Shown piece by piece: positions 1-10,620 of a stretch of DNA of 64,000 bases. Position numbers and translations under genes: made by a program. The notes under the pieces were generated by a model. It was not told where the DNA came from, made no database searches, and saw only the letters and a program-made list of their open reading frames with translations. Source of the stretch: Hemileia vastatrix (Eukaryota; Basidiomycota; Pucciniomycetes; Pucciniales; Zaghouaniaceae); contig JASXTE010000017.1 in the NCBI GenBank assembly GCA_030280995.1, forward strand, positions 17,791,498 through 17,855,497, given 5' to 3'. Numbering within the stretch: the stretch's first letter is position 1; the number at the start of each line of letters is the position of its first letter.

Positions 1-590
1 CAAAAGAATTATCTTTTCTAATAAAATAATTTGATAAATTTGTTTTAGCTGGTCTTCTTTTAATTCTTTACAATAAAAACGTTGTTTCTTCTTCTCTGGC
101 TTGATATAACATAAAATAAAATAATACAAATCTTGTGATGATTCCACTACAAGAGCAAGGTTTGAATCCCTTCAGACTCCCATTAACCAGTCTTCCTTCT
201 TGTCACAGCATTGAGAGAGTGGATCTTCCTATGAGCCGAATACTCCTGATTCCAACCTCATAGGGCCCCCCACTGAGCCGAATTCTATGATTCCAATCTC
301 GCCATAAGGTCCTCCAAGCTTCACACCAAAAATGGCCTAACACTGAGGCACTAAAAAAAATCATTCCCTAAAATCCAACTACCATCCTAACTTCTGATTC
401 CTTCATCACAATTTTCAAACTTTGCTATACAGCAAACCCATAAAATACTTTTTCCAGGCTTCCAATAATAATATTAACTTTAGACCATGTTAAAGCGCCA
501 CAAATTTCACCTAATTAACCATTATGCTTTCCTTAGCATCATTACCACCTAAAATTTTAACCTCCTAAAGCTTATCAGCACCCAATTCCA
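1..590. other. No gene seen; AT-rich flank
   Basis: No convincing coding sequence is seen. A short two-unit direct repeat lies at about 231-312: both units contain TGAGCCGAAT, a GATTCCAA block and a GGNCC end. No LTR end for the neighbouring gypsy copy A could be recognised here, so the 3' LTR of copy A is either outside the window or decayed. Confidence 0.5.
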
Positions 591-604
591 GAAATAATTG
601 AATA

Positions 605-1420
605 ACCAGTTTAGAGTCTTGGTGGACAGTGATAAATTAAAAGATTGAATTGAGTTATCCAAACAAGATTGACATTCCAGTTTAAAGTCTTGGTGGACCA
701 AACATATAATCGATTGCCAGTTTATGGTCTTGGTGGACCAAAGATCGTTTAGGTGCATAAATAACTTGATAAATTCCTAAATAAGGCCTAGGCTTGACCA
801 AAGATTGAATAAATTTGATAATCCAGTTTAATGTCATAGTGGACCAAACATTTGATCGACAAGTAATCCAGTATAAAGCCATAGTGGACCAATGAATGTT
901 GAATTATCCTGCAGATATTAATTTTCCAGTTTAAAGTCATAGTGGACTAAAACAATGAATGAACTACCAGTTTAAAGTCATGGTGGACCAAACATTTGAT
1001 TGATAAGAAATCCAGTTTAAGGTCATGGTGGACCCAACAGCTTGATAAAAGTCCAGTTTAAGGTCTTAGTGGACCTAACATTTGATTGATAAAAAAAAAT
1101 TTTTTTTAAAAATCTGTCTCCAAGAATATCCATAAAATCTTGAACATCCTTGAAATTCAGTTTAAAGTCTTGAAGGTCTAACAGCTCCAATATAAAATCT
1201 TTAATGAAAGTCTTGAAAATTAGCCAGTTTAAACTCTTGGAGGACTAACAGCTCCAAAATTTGTATAAAACCCTTAAGGAAAGTCTTGAACAGTAGCCAG
1301 TTTAAAGTCTTGGAGGACTAACAGATCCAAAATATGTATAAAAAACCTTAAAGAACGTCTTGCACAGTAGCCAGTTTAAAGTCTTGGAGGACTAACAGAT
1401 CCTTGAAGTAAAATCCCATA
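605..1420 (-). repeat. Array of thirteen hairpin motifs (AGTC-loop-GACT)
   Basis: Thirteen copies of a 20-24 bp motif lie 37-104 bp apart, starting near 614, 680, 718, 825, 870, 927, 968, 1014, 1054, 1158, 1224, 1298 and 1372. On the plus strand each reads CAGTTTAAAGTC, then six variable bases, then GACTAA or GACCAA. AGTC and GACT can pair as a short stem. Intervening sequence is AT-rich and much less conserved. The array is the distal part of the untranslated tail of gypsy copy A, and copy C has an equivalent array at 59.9-60.7 kb. Confidence 0.85.
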
Positions 1421-1845
1421 GTTATTGAGTTCCCCTAGACCCTGATTCCTGTCTAAAATAAATGAATAAAACTAAAAAGAATGAAGACTGAAAAATAAAA
1501 CTAAGAAATATAATAATAATTTTGATTTAATTAATTAAAAATTTTTTTTTTTTTTAATTTTATATATTTATTTTTATTTTTTTTATTATTTATTTTATTT
1601 TTATTTTATTTTATTATTATTTTATTTTTTTTTAATTTTAATTTTATTTTATTTATGATTTTTTTTATTTTTTTTATTTTTAATTTTAATTTGTTTTTAA
1701 TTTAAAATAAAAGATTTTGGAAAAGATAGTTTTGAAATAAAAGTTAAAATTTAATTTTTAAAGAAAGATAAACGAATGTGAAAAGAAAGATAAATAAAGT
1801 AATAATTTTTTTTTTTTTTTTTTTTTTTAAAATAAAATTTTAAAA
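1421..1845. other. AT-rich low-complexity stretch, no gene
   Basis: Mostly T-rich and A-rich runs (homopolymers and ATTTT-type repeats between about 1500 and 1840). No reading frame of note. It lies inside the untranslated tail of gypsy copy A. Confidence 0.7.
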
Positions 1846-1914
1846 GATGCCCCCCGGCCATTTGATGAGCCGTACCCTCGACATCATACCCACATCCAAG
1901 TGCAACTTGATGTG
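1846..1914 (-). other. Stem-loops SL3 and SL4, copy A
   Basis: On the sense (minus) strand SL3 (1885-1846) has outer arms GATGTC and GGCATC with one G-U pair. Its inner arms CGGC and GCCG close a 10-base loop TCATCAAATG. Beside it SL4 (1891-1914) has arms CACATC and GATGTG around AAGT and ACTT. Copies B and C have the same loop with different, still pairing arms. Confidence 0.7.
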
Positions 1915-1983
1915 GTTACACAATTTTGAGAAATTGAAAAGAAAGAAAATAAATGAAAGTTTTTAGAAGATAATTTTTATAAT

Positions 1984-2045
1984 GATGATCACTGGGTGGG
2001 CTCCCTCCAATTTATAAAAATGATTAGAGACCACCAGTGAGCATC
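1984..2045 (-). other. Stem-loop SL2, copy A
   Basis: The outer arms GATGATCACTGG and CCAGTGAGCATC pair at 11 of 12 positions. GTGG and CCAC extend the stem beyond one bulged G. Related hairpins occur in copy B (15136-15191) and copy C (61111-61166), in the same place between SL1 and SL3. Confidence 0.7.
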
Positions 2046-2263
2046 ACCTTTGCAATAATTCATAATATATATTTAAAGGAAAGAAATCACAATCTAAAAT
2101 AAAAAAAATCAAAATTTAAAAATATAAAAAAAATCTTGAATCCGGCGTTAAGAGCGGTGTCTCTTGATTCGTTCCAGTTTATAGTCTTAGTGGACTTCCT
2201 ATAGTTAAAAGACAAAGCCAAGATTCAACTAGAAACAGGGAAAATTTTGAAAACGAACATTAT

Positions 2264-2304
2264 GGGGTAATTGTGTATAGAGCAGCCAGCCCATCAATTA
2301 CCCC
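2264..2304 (-). other. Stem-loop SL1, copy A
   Basis: GGGGTAATTG (2264-2273) and CAATTACCCC (2295-2304) form a perfect 10-bp stem around a 21-base loop containing AGCAGCCAGC. In copy C the arms are GGGGTAACTG and CAGTTACCCC, so one pair has changed on both sides. A CACTTGCC block follows the stem here and in copy C. Confidence 0.75.
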
Positions 2305-2514
2305 CACACTTGCCAATATTAAATTAAGAAGGTTCCCCTGTGAATACTTCTTCCAATAAATTTTAAAAATTTTCCAACCCTATCTTCACCCATATTTTAA
2401 GAATTTTAAATTTCGAAAATTTCAAAGAAGATTTTCTTGCATTTCGTTAAGTTTCATCAAAGTTTTGTTGCCCATAGGCAGTGTAACGACAGTAAAGTAT
2501 TTTGATAAAAAGAA

Positions 2515-2635
2515 GATAGTTTATCCTCATTGCGGAGGTATCCATATAATTTCATAAATGTCATAGTTTATCCTCATTGCGGAGGTATAAATTTAATAAA
2601 AGTCATTAAAATTGTAGTTTATCCTCATTTCGGAG
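2515..2635 (-). repeat. Three hairpin motifs (CCTC-loop-GAGG) next to the pol stop
   Basis: Three copies of TAGTTTATCCTCATT(G/T)CGGAG lie near 2519, 2566 and 2615, about 48 bp apart. The last copy directly abuts the pol stop codon (2636-2638). Arms are CCTC and GAGG in place of the AGTC and GACT of the distal array. Copies B and C also have this type of hairpin 0-2 nt after their last stop. Confidence 0.8.
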
Positions 2636-5600
2636 TTAGACTTCGGCACTCCTGGTGCCTCTAGGATAGAACCTTTTCACTTGATCGGCTGCTACCCTCT
2701 TCTTTAATACTACTGCATCCAACTCTTCTAGCACATATGAACCGCCGGAAACTTGCTCCTTGATTTTCTATGGTCCATTCCACCTATCTGCAAACATCTT
2801 TCCCCACTGACTTTCCAAACTCCTACTATACACCAGGAACATATCACCTGGGTTCAAAGGTTTCCTTAATCGATGTGCCAATTGCTCATCCCAATATCTA
2901 ACTGATTTATTTCGGATCTTCATCATCCGCGAATATGCCTTTTCTAAATATTCTTCTTTCTTTTCTAGCTGCATCATTCTTGCACACAATAATTCATCAG
3001 TAGTTTTGACCGTGTCCCAGTCAACTCCAAGATATGATTCAGCTTCTATATCAACCAGTAAAACTGCTTTCTGTCCAAAAACAAGTTCATAAGGTGAAAA
3101 TCCGGTCGTCCTTTTGGCAGTGATTCGATCAGCAAATAAAACTAAAGGTAAATAGTGCCTCCATTTTTCGGCACTTGTCCCACACATTTTAACTAAAGCA
3201 TCCTTGATAACTTGATGCCCTCCTTCAACCATGCCTTCAGCTTCAGGATAATATGGGGTTGCTACCCTAACCTTTGATCCAACTTTCAATATGGCCTCTT
3301 TAAACTCTGTCCCAAATTCAGGACCTCCATCTACCGTTACCAACTTCATCACCCCATACCTATATACCCAATTATTCAACAAAAATTCTGCCACATTTTT
3401 GGCAGTTAAATTAATAAGAGGCGCTGCCTCTACCTAACCAGATAAATCATCTCTGGCCACAATTAAATATTTATACCGTCCCTCTTTTATATGAACGGCA
3501 TCTAAACTAACTCTTCCAAAGAGCGTATATTCACCGGTCGCGCGTCCAGGTTCTTTTGGCCTTAAATAACTTCGTCTTTGACATTCTTCGCATGACTGAA
3601 CCCACTGTTTAACAGCCATCTTCATGCCAGGCCAACAAAATCGATCAGAAATTCTTCTAAACGTTTCTCCAACGCCTCTATGCCCAAGATCTTCATGCAG
3701 TGATTTCAAAACTAATTCTTGCCCCTTCTGTTGAGTTATAACTACTTGAGGATTTGGATACCTTCTCCTCATTAAAAGTCAACCAGATAGGTAAAACGTA
3801 GATGACTTCCTCTTGATAGCCACCCATTCATCGTCTTCACAATCTTCTGGCCTCTGTAAAGTCAACAAATATTTGACTAACAAAAAATAAAAACCAGTCT
3901 GACCCCAGACTTCATCTTGAAAATCGATTAATATAACATCAATAGGGACTTCTCTATCACCAATATCACCTGCACATGAATGAGCCAATAATTGTTGACC
4001 CCTAAATAAATCTTTAATCGAGCTATGTTGACGTTTTTCTTCTGAACCTTTTGATCCTTCGTAAACCATATTTGAAAATACCTCTTTCTCTTTATCCACC
4101 TTTTTATTTAAATTCTCTAATTCTCCAACATATACACCATTCCTTAACTTACTACTATCCCACACTACCAATCCATCTTCCTCTACATACAACACATCTT
4201 CTTCTACCTCCTTTCTACCAAATTTATCTACACCTTTTCCAACACCTTTATTAACATAAAATCAATTTTCCAGTTTATCCTCTTGGTGGAGGTCATCATC
4301 ACCATAATCTAAACACAATAGTCCTGCCAGTTTAACCTCATGGAGGAGGTATGGAAAGTCTTCAGCTGCTTTAAGGCTGGCTTTGATAATTGGTATATCT
4401 TCATCGAACTCTTCTGAGTCTGAATCTTCTTCAGTGGGTGGTCTCCTTGATAAACCATCTGGCATAGTAAAAGTTTTGCCAGGCTTATGAACTAAATCGA
4501 ACGAAAAATGTTGAATAAAAGCTACCCATCTTGTCATGGGTGCGTTCGGTAAACTTGGGGAATTAATCATCTGGATTAACGATTTCGCATCCACTTGCAA
4601 CTCAAAATGTTGCCCCCACAAAATATGCTGAAGTTTCTTCAGTATTTTTGCCACACCACATAATTCCAATTTCGGTTGAGAATATCTTGATTCGACCTCA
4701 GTAAATACTACAGATTCATACCTAACTGGCCTGATGTAACCAGCTTTATCCATCTGAGACAAAAACGCCCCAGCTGCAACCTGACTTGAATCAACTGCTA
4801 AAAAAATTCTGCCAGCATCTTTTCCATAATCCAACTTGTGCAGGACTAAATCCTTCCCCAAAACCTCCTTAAACTTCACAAACGCCTTCTCACACTCTTC
4901 ATCCCACTCCCAGTCTGCATCCTTTCTCGTTAACCGTCTCAATGGAGCTGCCAATGAAGAAAAGTCCTTGATAAACATTCTAACATATACGCAAACGCCT
5001 AAAAACCCTCTAACTTCGGTCGTATTCTTGGGTCTTGGCCAGGACTGAATTTTGTTAACTTTCTTCTTGGACATAATCCTACCCTCTCTACATACCACAT
5101 GGCCTAATATTTCTAAGGCTGGCACACAACATGAAAATTTTGAACCTGAAATAGTTAAACCAGCCTCTTCAATTTGAAACAAGATTCTTTCTAATGTAAT
5201 TGCAAACTCCCAAATGAATTTGCGTATCCCGGGATTCTCTTCCAACACCTGGTTATCATAGTTGGTCGTTGGTCCCTTAATTCCTCCATAATCTATAAAG
5301 ATTCCAGCATATTGTGGAATTTCATCTTGAAGGATCCAAGCCATCTGAGCTTGATAAACTGCAACCAAATTTGTTGCTCCTTGTGGTAATCTTGTTAACT
5401 GTAAACCTCCTAGTGGCGTATCAAATGTAGTGAGAGGCCTTGAGTCCGGATGTAACTCTCTCTCATCATATCCACCCATAATATCTCCCAATCCATAACA
5501 CACTCTCCCTGCAAATGCTTCAACAAACTCCTCAGCACTAGGGGGTATCCCAGCATCCTATATTGTAACCCTATTAAATTCCCTAAGATCATGAACAACT

Positions 5601-6718
5601 CTAAGCTTGCCATTCGGTTTCTTGATACAAAATACCGGACTAGAATAACTTGACGTTGATTGCTCATACAGTCCAGTGCGTATCCGTTCTCTGGCAACTT
5701 CAATATAGGCTTCTTTTAATGCATCCAGAATAGGAATTGGTTTCTGCTGCCACGGTTCATGACATACCACAGGAATCTTGTAAGGCTCCCCATAAGAATG
5801 CTTCAACACACCCCTCTCCTCTTCTACAAAAGCAATGGCCTTCTCTCGCTTGACCATCACATCCAACAACAACTTCTTCTCTTCACCAGACAACCAACCA
5901 TCAGGTCCAAAATTAACAACACCCAGTCTCTCAAAAGTGATTCTTGACGTCTCAGAAAATTCAGGCGGATTCTTTACCAAGGGACTTTCATAAGGATCTC
6001 TTGATAACCTTGGTCTTCTCAAAGGTGGATTTAATTCAACAGGTAGCAGTTAATTAATAGGTCGAACTTTATTTGCTACCTTCTTATATTTGGCTGCGTC
6101 CACATCTAAATAAACTAGAGGTAAAAAATTTACTTTTGTATTGCCATTACAAGTTTCATCAAGTGAATCTTCTTCATCGTCAGAATTTGAATAAGAAAAA
6201 TTAGAAAAATATTTTATTTCATTTTTAAATTTTACCCTTTTTTCCTTTCCCTCGTCTAATTTATAAACAGATTTTCCAACACCTTTGCTTCCCTTATCCA
6301 ACAGTAAATCACCCGTAATGAAAGTTGGCAGTTTAACCTCTTGCTGGAGGACCGGAATTGAATTTTCACAAAAATTATTTTTTTGTGTTTTAATTATACT
6401 GAGATTTTTTATTGGATTTTGATGTGATTTTTGCAGTTTACCCTCTTGCTGGAGGCCCAGAAACATACCCTTCCAACTTTTATCCAACATCATTTGGCCC
6501 ATTTTGCCTTTTTCACCATTTTTAAATTTTTTAGAAAAACAGGGTAAATCCAATAAACATATAGAAAAGTCCATAACGTATTTGCACTCCAAAGTAATAT
6601 TAACAGAAAATAATTGAGAATCCACTTGAATTATCTCCAAGTGAGCTGACCTATTGCAATCCGGGATCTCATCCTGAGGAGAGATTACAACATTAGAGTG
6701 ATCAGCCCCTGCTACCCC
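2636..6718 (-). pseudogene. pol: gypsy copy A pol: RT, RNase H, integrase
   Basis: A single frame of 1361 codons runs from the frameshift site to a TAA at 2636-2638. It is broken by six in-frame stops (6050-6052, 5558-5560, 4262-4264, 3779-3781, 3434-3436, 2768-2770) but by no frameshift that I can see. Domains in order: a linker; reverse transcriptase, with VVHDLREFNRVT and then FIDYGGIKG at about 5275-5300; an RNase H-like region with LAVDSSQVAAGAF; integrase with an HHCC finger (HEDLGHR, then CEECQ), VTVDGGPEF and EAEGMVEGGH. The second RT catalytic aspartate is Tyr (codon 5288-5290), so RT should be inactive. The stop at 3434 replaces Trp, judged from copy B. Two hairpin motifs are embedded in the coding part near 4270 and 4327, and two more near 6330 and 6433. 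Confidence 0.9.
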
Positions 6719-9320
6719 AAAAAATCAGGGCATCCATCCCTTTCCAACAAACATAATTCACCAGAAGCTGTCCGTTTAATATGCTGCTTCTTGGTGCAAA
6801 CACAACACTGGCACAGAGTAGTAATCCCTGGCCGCGTTTCCCAACCTTCATCTCCAGGAGGCGCTAACCGCATATGTAACCTCCGCATATCTTCACCAGT
6901 AATTTCCAAACTAATCCCCATGCCAGCTTGATACCCTATCCTGGCCTCAAAATCCATCAAAAAAGGACCACCAAGAACAGTTTTGACTGCTCCTCTGGCC
7001 ACATAAAAGTGAACCTTACCAACAGATCCACCAATGCCTAACCTGACATGCTCAGCTGTGCCCATCAGCTCTGTTGCATGCCCTCCAATACCTCTGAGGT
7101 TTCCCCCAGTTCCACTTTTAATTGGCAAGCCTATACTCGTCGCTTGCTCCAATGAAATTAAATTAATTTGAGACCCTGAATCGACCAAGGCCTTTACTTC
7201 TTTACCGTTAAGAGTTACCACCAGGTAACCCAGGGGAGCAGAAAAATGCGTATCTACATCTTCCCCAAACTTTTCAGCATTTTCACAAATATATTCCACC
7301 TCTCCAGTGGAAACCCGACACCTTGTCAAATGCTTCTTTTGCTTTTCAGCAAGCGCCGGACTAGTTGTAAATAACTCCCCCAAAGATAAGGGAATCTGCA
7401 GTTGATTCACCCTATTCAAAACTGCGTCCATCGCATTAGCTTGACCAGAAACTACTGGTCGCTCATACTGGACCTTTGATTTAACAACCTTGGCCCTGGG
7501 TACCTCTTGAGGTCCAACCAAGCCATCTTCACCCCCCATTATAACATCTTCACTTTCTATAACCCTAACTCCGTCACCAGCTTCTTGCACTAATCCTGAT
7601 CCATTGCTAGTCCTTCTTACTCCCTCCATTGGGATGGGACCGCTAAAACTTGGTCTGGGTAGAGACGCCAACGGTACGTCCTCCTCAGAATCCGAATCAT
7701 CCTCTGGCATAGGCTCACCATTTAAATCAAACTTGCCATAACTAGGGGGCCCCATATCAGAAATCCCCTTCTGCATTTTATATAACTCGTCCTTAGAGTA
7801 AGGGTTCAATTTGTTGGTGGCAGTTTGAGAACTAGAACTCTCGTCCTTAGAGTAAGGGTTCACTTTGTTATTGGCCTTTCCAGGATTAGCCCTCAATTGG
7901 CTCTGAATGCTACTTTTCGCCTTAGTAGCAGCTGCTCTTCTAGCAGCTTTAACATTGTATTCGCCAGCCATACAGCTACCCTCCACCTGGGCAACCGTCG
8001 CCAGCTCTAAACCTCCAAAAGAAGTAGAAAATGTGGCTTTACTGACCTCTTTCTCCTTGCCCTTGTCAGCTTTACCACCATTACCATTACCATTTTTGCC
8101 ACCCTTGGCATTAACATCTTCATCCGTCCCCTCTTCAAATCTGGCTCTCCTTTCAGCCGTTAAACTTCTTCTGACCAAATCAGAAGGAGACTGTCCATCA
8201 CTGGGCTTGATGAACAAACCATCAGAAAATTTATAAACTTTACCATCAAATAAAACTCGCCCAGCATCCATATCCTTATCAAGAGCAAAACAAACTATTG
8301 CTCTGTGCCTCCTCCTATTACAATAGGAGCACACCTTTGGCTCATCATAGCTACCTCTATAATTACTACCACCATTCCCACCATTTCTCCCATTTCCTGG
8401 GAAGGGGTTACCATTATTATTGCCATTATAATTTCGACGTTCATAACCTCTGGACTGATAAGAAGTTGACGTCAACAAAGAAGCAATAGGGGCCTTGTTA
8501 GCCTTCTGGGTTTCTTGAACAAATATTTTTAATTGTTTTGTAAAATTGGCCAGGTGATCGACCATCTTATTATCTACATTTCCCTCAACTTTAGCAGCAG
8601 GTAATCCCATTTGTGCCTTCTTGGCCTCCTGGGCTTTGACCATAATATTGTTGTTTTCGGCCAAAACTTTGCTAACCTTGCTAACATATTGAGTGCATGA
8701 CTCTTGATATTTGTCCAACGCCAATAACTTTAGATGGGCTTGAATGTTGTCCTTGATAACCTCCAGAGCCGGCAGTTTCTGCTCGCCATTAGCAGTTCCT
8801 TCATCAAATCTTTTCTTGAAAGATCCTTCAAGACGTCCATACGAATATCCCTGCTGCATGCTGTCCAAAACAAATCTTTTGCTTGGTTCTCATGCACTAA
8901 CTCATCCACCAGTATGAGATATTCCACCACTTCATCAAACTGAACACAGAGATTTTTGAAGTCAGCCATAGAAGAAACTCCACCTTTTGCTTGCCAGTCT
9001 CCAACAATTTTATTGAGGTCCATCATAGTAAACCTAACACCCCATCTATCAACCATAGCTTTAGAAAGCTTAACCCAATCCTTGTCCTTGAATGCCTGCA
9101 TAGCAATAACCTCTTTTTCCACCTCCCTATAAGCAATAAAAAACCTAACTTGCTTCACCATATCCTCATGAGAAGCACCATCAACAGCAGCAGAAGCTTC
9201 ATACCTGCTAATGAACCATTTAACCTCCTCCCCATCAAACTTGGGGCCATCCCAAGAAACAATTCTAACTGAGGGAGTAAGAGGGTTAGAAGATCCAGAA
9301 GCAACAGCAGAAGAAGACAT
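6712..9320 (-). pseudogene. gag: gypsy copy A gag-protease
   Basis: The start at 9318-9320 opens with MSSSAVASGSS. The N-terminal half is a capsid-like region (WDGPKFDGEE, then VEKEVIAMQ) shared with the gag of copy C. One single-base frameshift near 8790-8810 separates the frame 9320-8730 from the frame 8868-6712. The second part holds a CCHC knuckle (CSYCNRRRHRAIVC), Lys/Gly/Asn-rich and acidic stretches, and a retropepsin with ALVDSGSQINLIS and an LRGIGG flap-like segment. It ends at TAG 6712-6714, directly after a TTTTTTG slippery heptamer that leads into pol. Gag and protease are therefore in one frame and RT-integrase in the -1 frame. Confidence 0.85.
6718..6724 (-). promoter_or_regulatory. 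Predicted -1 ribosomal frameshift site (TTTTTTG)
   Basis: On the minus strand the gag-protease frame ends GAT TTT TTG GGG TAG. The heptamer T TTT TTG fits the X XXY YYZ pattern for -1 slippage. Reading on in the -1 frame gives GGG GTA GCA and joins exactly the 1361-codon pol frame. A small hairpin with arms ATCTC and GAGAT lies downstream at 6685-6666. No experimental support is available here. Confidence 0.65.
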
Positions 9321-9472
9321 CCCAATAAGTAATGAAAAGCGTTAACAATCAATAAAATAACAAGCCTCTTGCAGGCCAATAACAAAAATCCAATTAGAGT
9401 TCCAGAAAATAAGCCTCTTGCAGGCTAAGAACGTTCTTGATTCAAGTAAGTCTTTAAAGAAAGCTAGAGAAA
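9321..9472 (-). other. Leader of gypsy copy A with two GCCT hairpins
   Basis: The untranslated leader lies between the primer-binding site and gag. Two copies of AAGCCTCTTGCAGGC lie at about 9361-9376 and 9411-9426. AGCCT and AGGCT can pair around a five-base loop, similar in design to the hairpins in the 3' tail. Confidence 0.5.
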
Positions 9473-9494
9473 TCGAACCCCACGTTGGGCGCCA
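9473..9494 (-). other. Primer-binding site of gypsy copy A
   Basis: On the minus strand the site begins TGGCGCCCAACGTGGGG, directly downstream of the LTR end. Its complement ends in GCCA and contains TTCGAAC, as expected for the 3' end and T-arm of a tRNA. I do not assign the tRNA isotype. Confidence 0.75.
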
Positions 9495-9496
9495 AC

Positions 9497-9990
9497 TATG
9501 GTAAGGTAAACTCTTACAGTCGCCTTGCTGTAAGCAGAATCCGGAGGAGATATATGGATTTAGCTGAAAACCCTGTCCTTCCAATAAAAATAACAAAATG
9601 GGAATTCTAAATCACTAAGCTAACCAGTCTACTTGAATCTGATTGATAAAAATAATGAAACTCTAAAATATTTAACGCTTATTGAGATTTAAATAAAAGT
9701 GGCTGTTGAGAAAGAAATACTGATAACAACAATTAAGGTGTACCAGTGAAAGATCTGAAAAGATTGACTTTTATGTTTTTATAATAATTTGAATTTTTAT
9801 GAGACAGCAATAATCAAGTCCCAGCGATGAAGACCTTTCTAAAGATACCCTGTATGAAGTGTGATTTAAATTGTTGAGTGGTATTTCTAAAATGTTATAT
9901 ATAAAATATAAAGTTATAAGGGTATTACAAATTTATTTAATTTGTTGAGTAATAAAAAATAAGACCGTGGTGGTTAATGATTAAGCTGTA
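9497..9990 (-). repeat. Partial 5' LTR of gypsy copy A
   Basis: On the plus strand the sequence starts TATGGTAAGGTAAACTC and keeps the blocks CCTTGCTGTAAGCAGAATC and TATAAGGGTATTA found in the solo LTR at 53757-54895. A hairpin with arms CTTACAG (9513-9519) and CTGTAAG (9528-9534) lies near the U5 end. Similarity to the solo LTR fades after about 9990, so the outer end is missing or diverged. Confidence 0.65.
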
Positions 9991-10620
9991 TGATGTATCC
10001 CCCCCTCTCAATTTCGAGTTTGAGAGGAGCTTAAGTATTCCTAGTCACGTGCCTAATTTTTCCCCTCCAGAGCTCTCCCAGAGTCAATCTGGAGCCCGTC
10101 CGGAGTCCGTACGGAGTCAAAGCGGAGTCCATACGGAGTCTGTCCGGACTTCCGGACTCAATTAGAACCTTAAGAACTATAATAAAAAATCTAAAAAAAT
10201 TACACATGATAAAGCTACTTCCCCTTTATATTCCAAATTAATTTTCGTAGCCTGCGCAGCTCTAATTACCCCGTGAAAATTCATCGAAGTTAAGTAATTT
10301 CTGAAAACATAAATATTTCTATAAAACTTTAAAATTCATTTAAAAATATAAGAAAAATAGTAAAAATTCTGGGAAAATTTCCCAATGTTCTTGAGTGACT
10401 CGACTTGATGCTTATAAGTTTTTCAGACTGTAAAAATAAGTTTTCTCCATAAAATAAATTGTTTTTGTGTAGGCATTCGCTCGTGACCAATTTCTTCATA
10501 TTTAAAACTCAAATAAATTAAATAAAACCCTTTTATGTACAAATAATAACACCAGTCTTGCATGCCGTAATAACTCCATTTACCTATTTAGGTGCCATAC
10601 TAAACTTTAGGCTACCACAA
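9991..10620. other. No gene; short CGGAGTC tandem repeat
   Basis: At about 10083-10160 a 10-12 bp unit with core CGGAGTC is repeated at least six times and ends in a reverse copy (TCCGGACTTCCGGACTC). The rest is AT-rich and shows no gene. Gypsy copy B begins abruptly at about 10621. Confidence 0.6.

Larger units (their letters stand above)
600..9990 (-). mobile_element. Ty3/gypsy retrotransposon copy A
   Basis: Read on the minus strand the order is: partial 5' LTR (from about 9990 down to 9497), primer-binding site (9494-9473), gag-protease (9320-6712), a -1 frameshift site (6718-6724), pol with RT, RNase H and integrase (6718-2636), then a long untranslated tail with stem-loops (2635 to about 600). 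No chromodomain is seen after the integrase. The RT carries an FID-type motif rather than the common YIDD, as in a group of basidiomycete gypsy elements. Six in-frame stops in pol and one frameshift in gag make it defective. The 3' LTR was not found. Confidence 0.85.

Noticed and set aside
140..200. Possible tRNA (GGTTTGAATCCC resembles a B box)
   Set aside because: No acceptor stem, anticodon arm or A box could be fitted around it.
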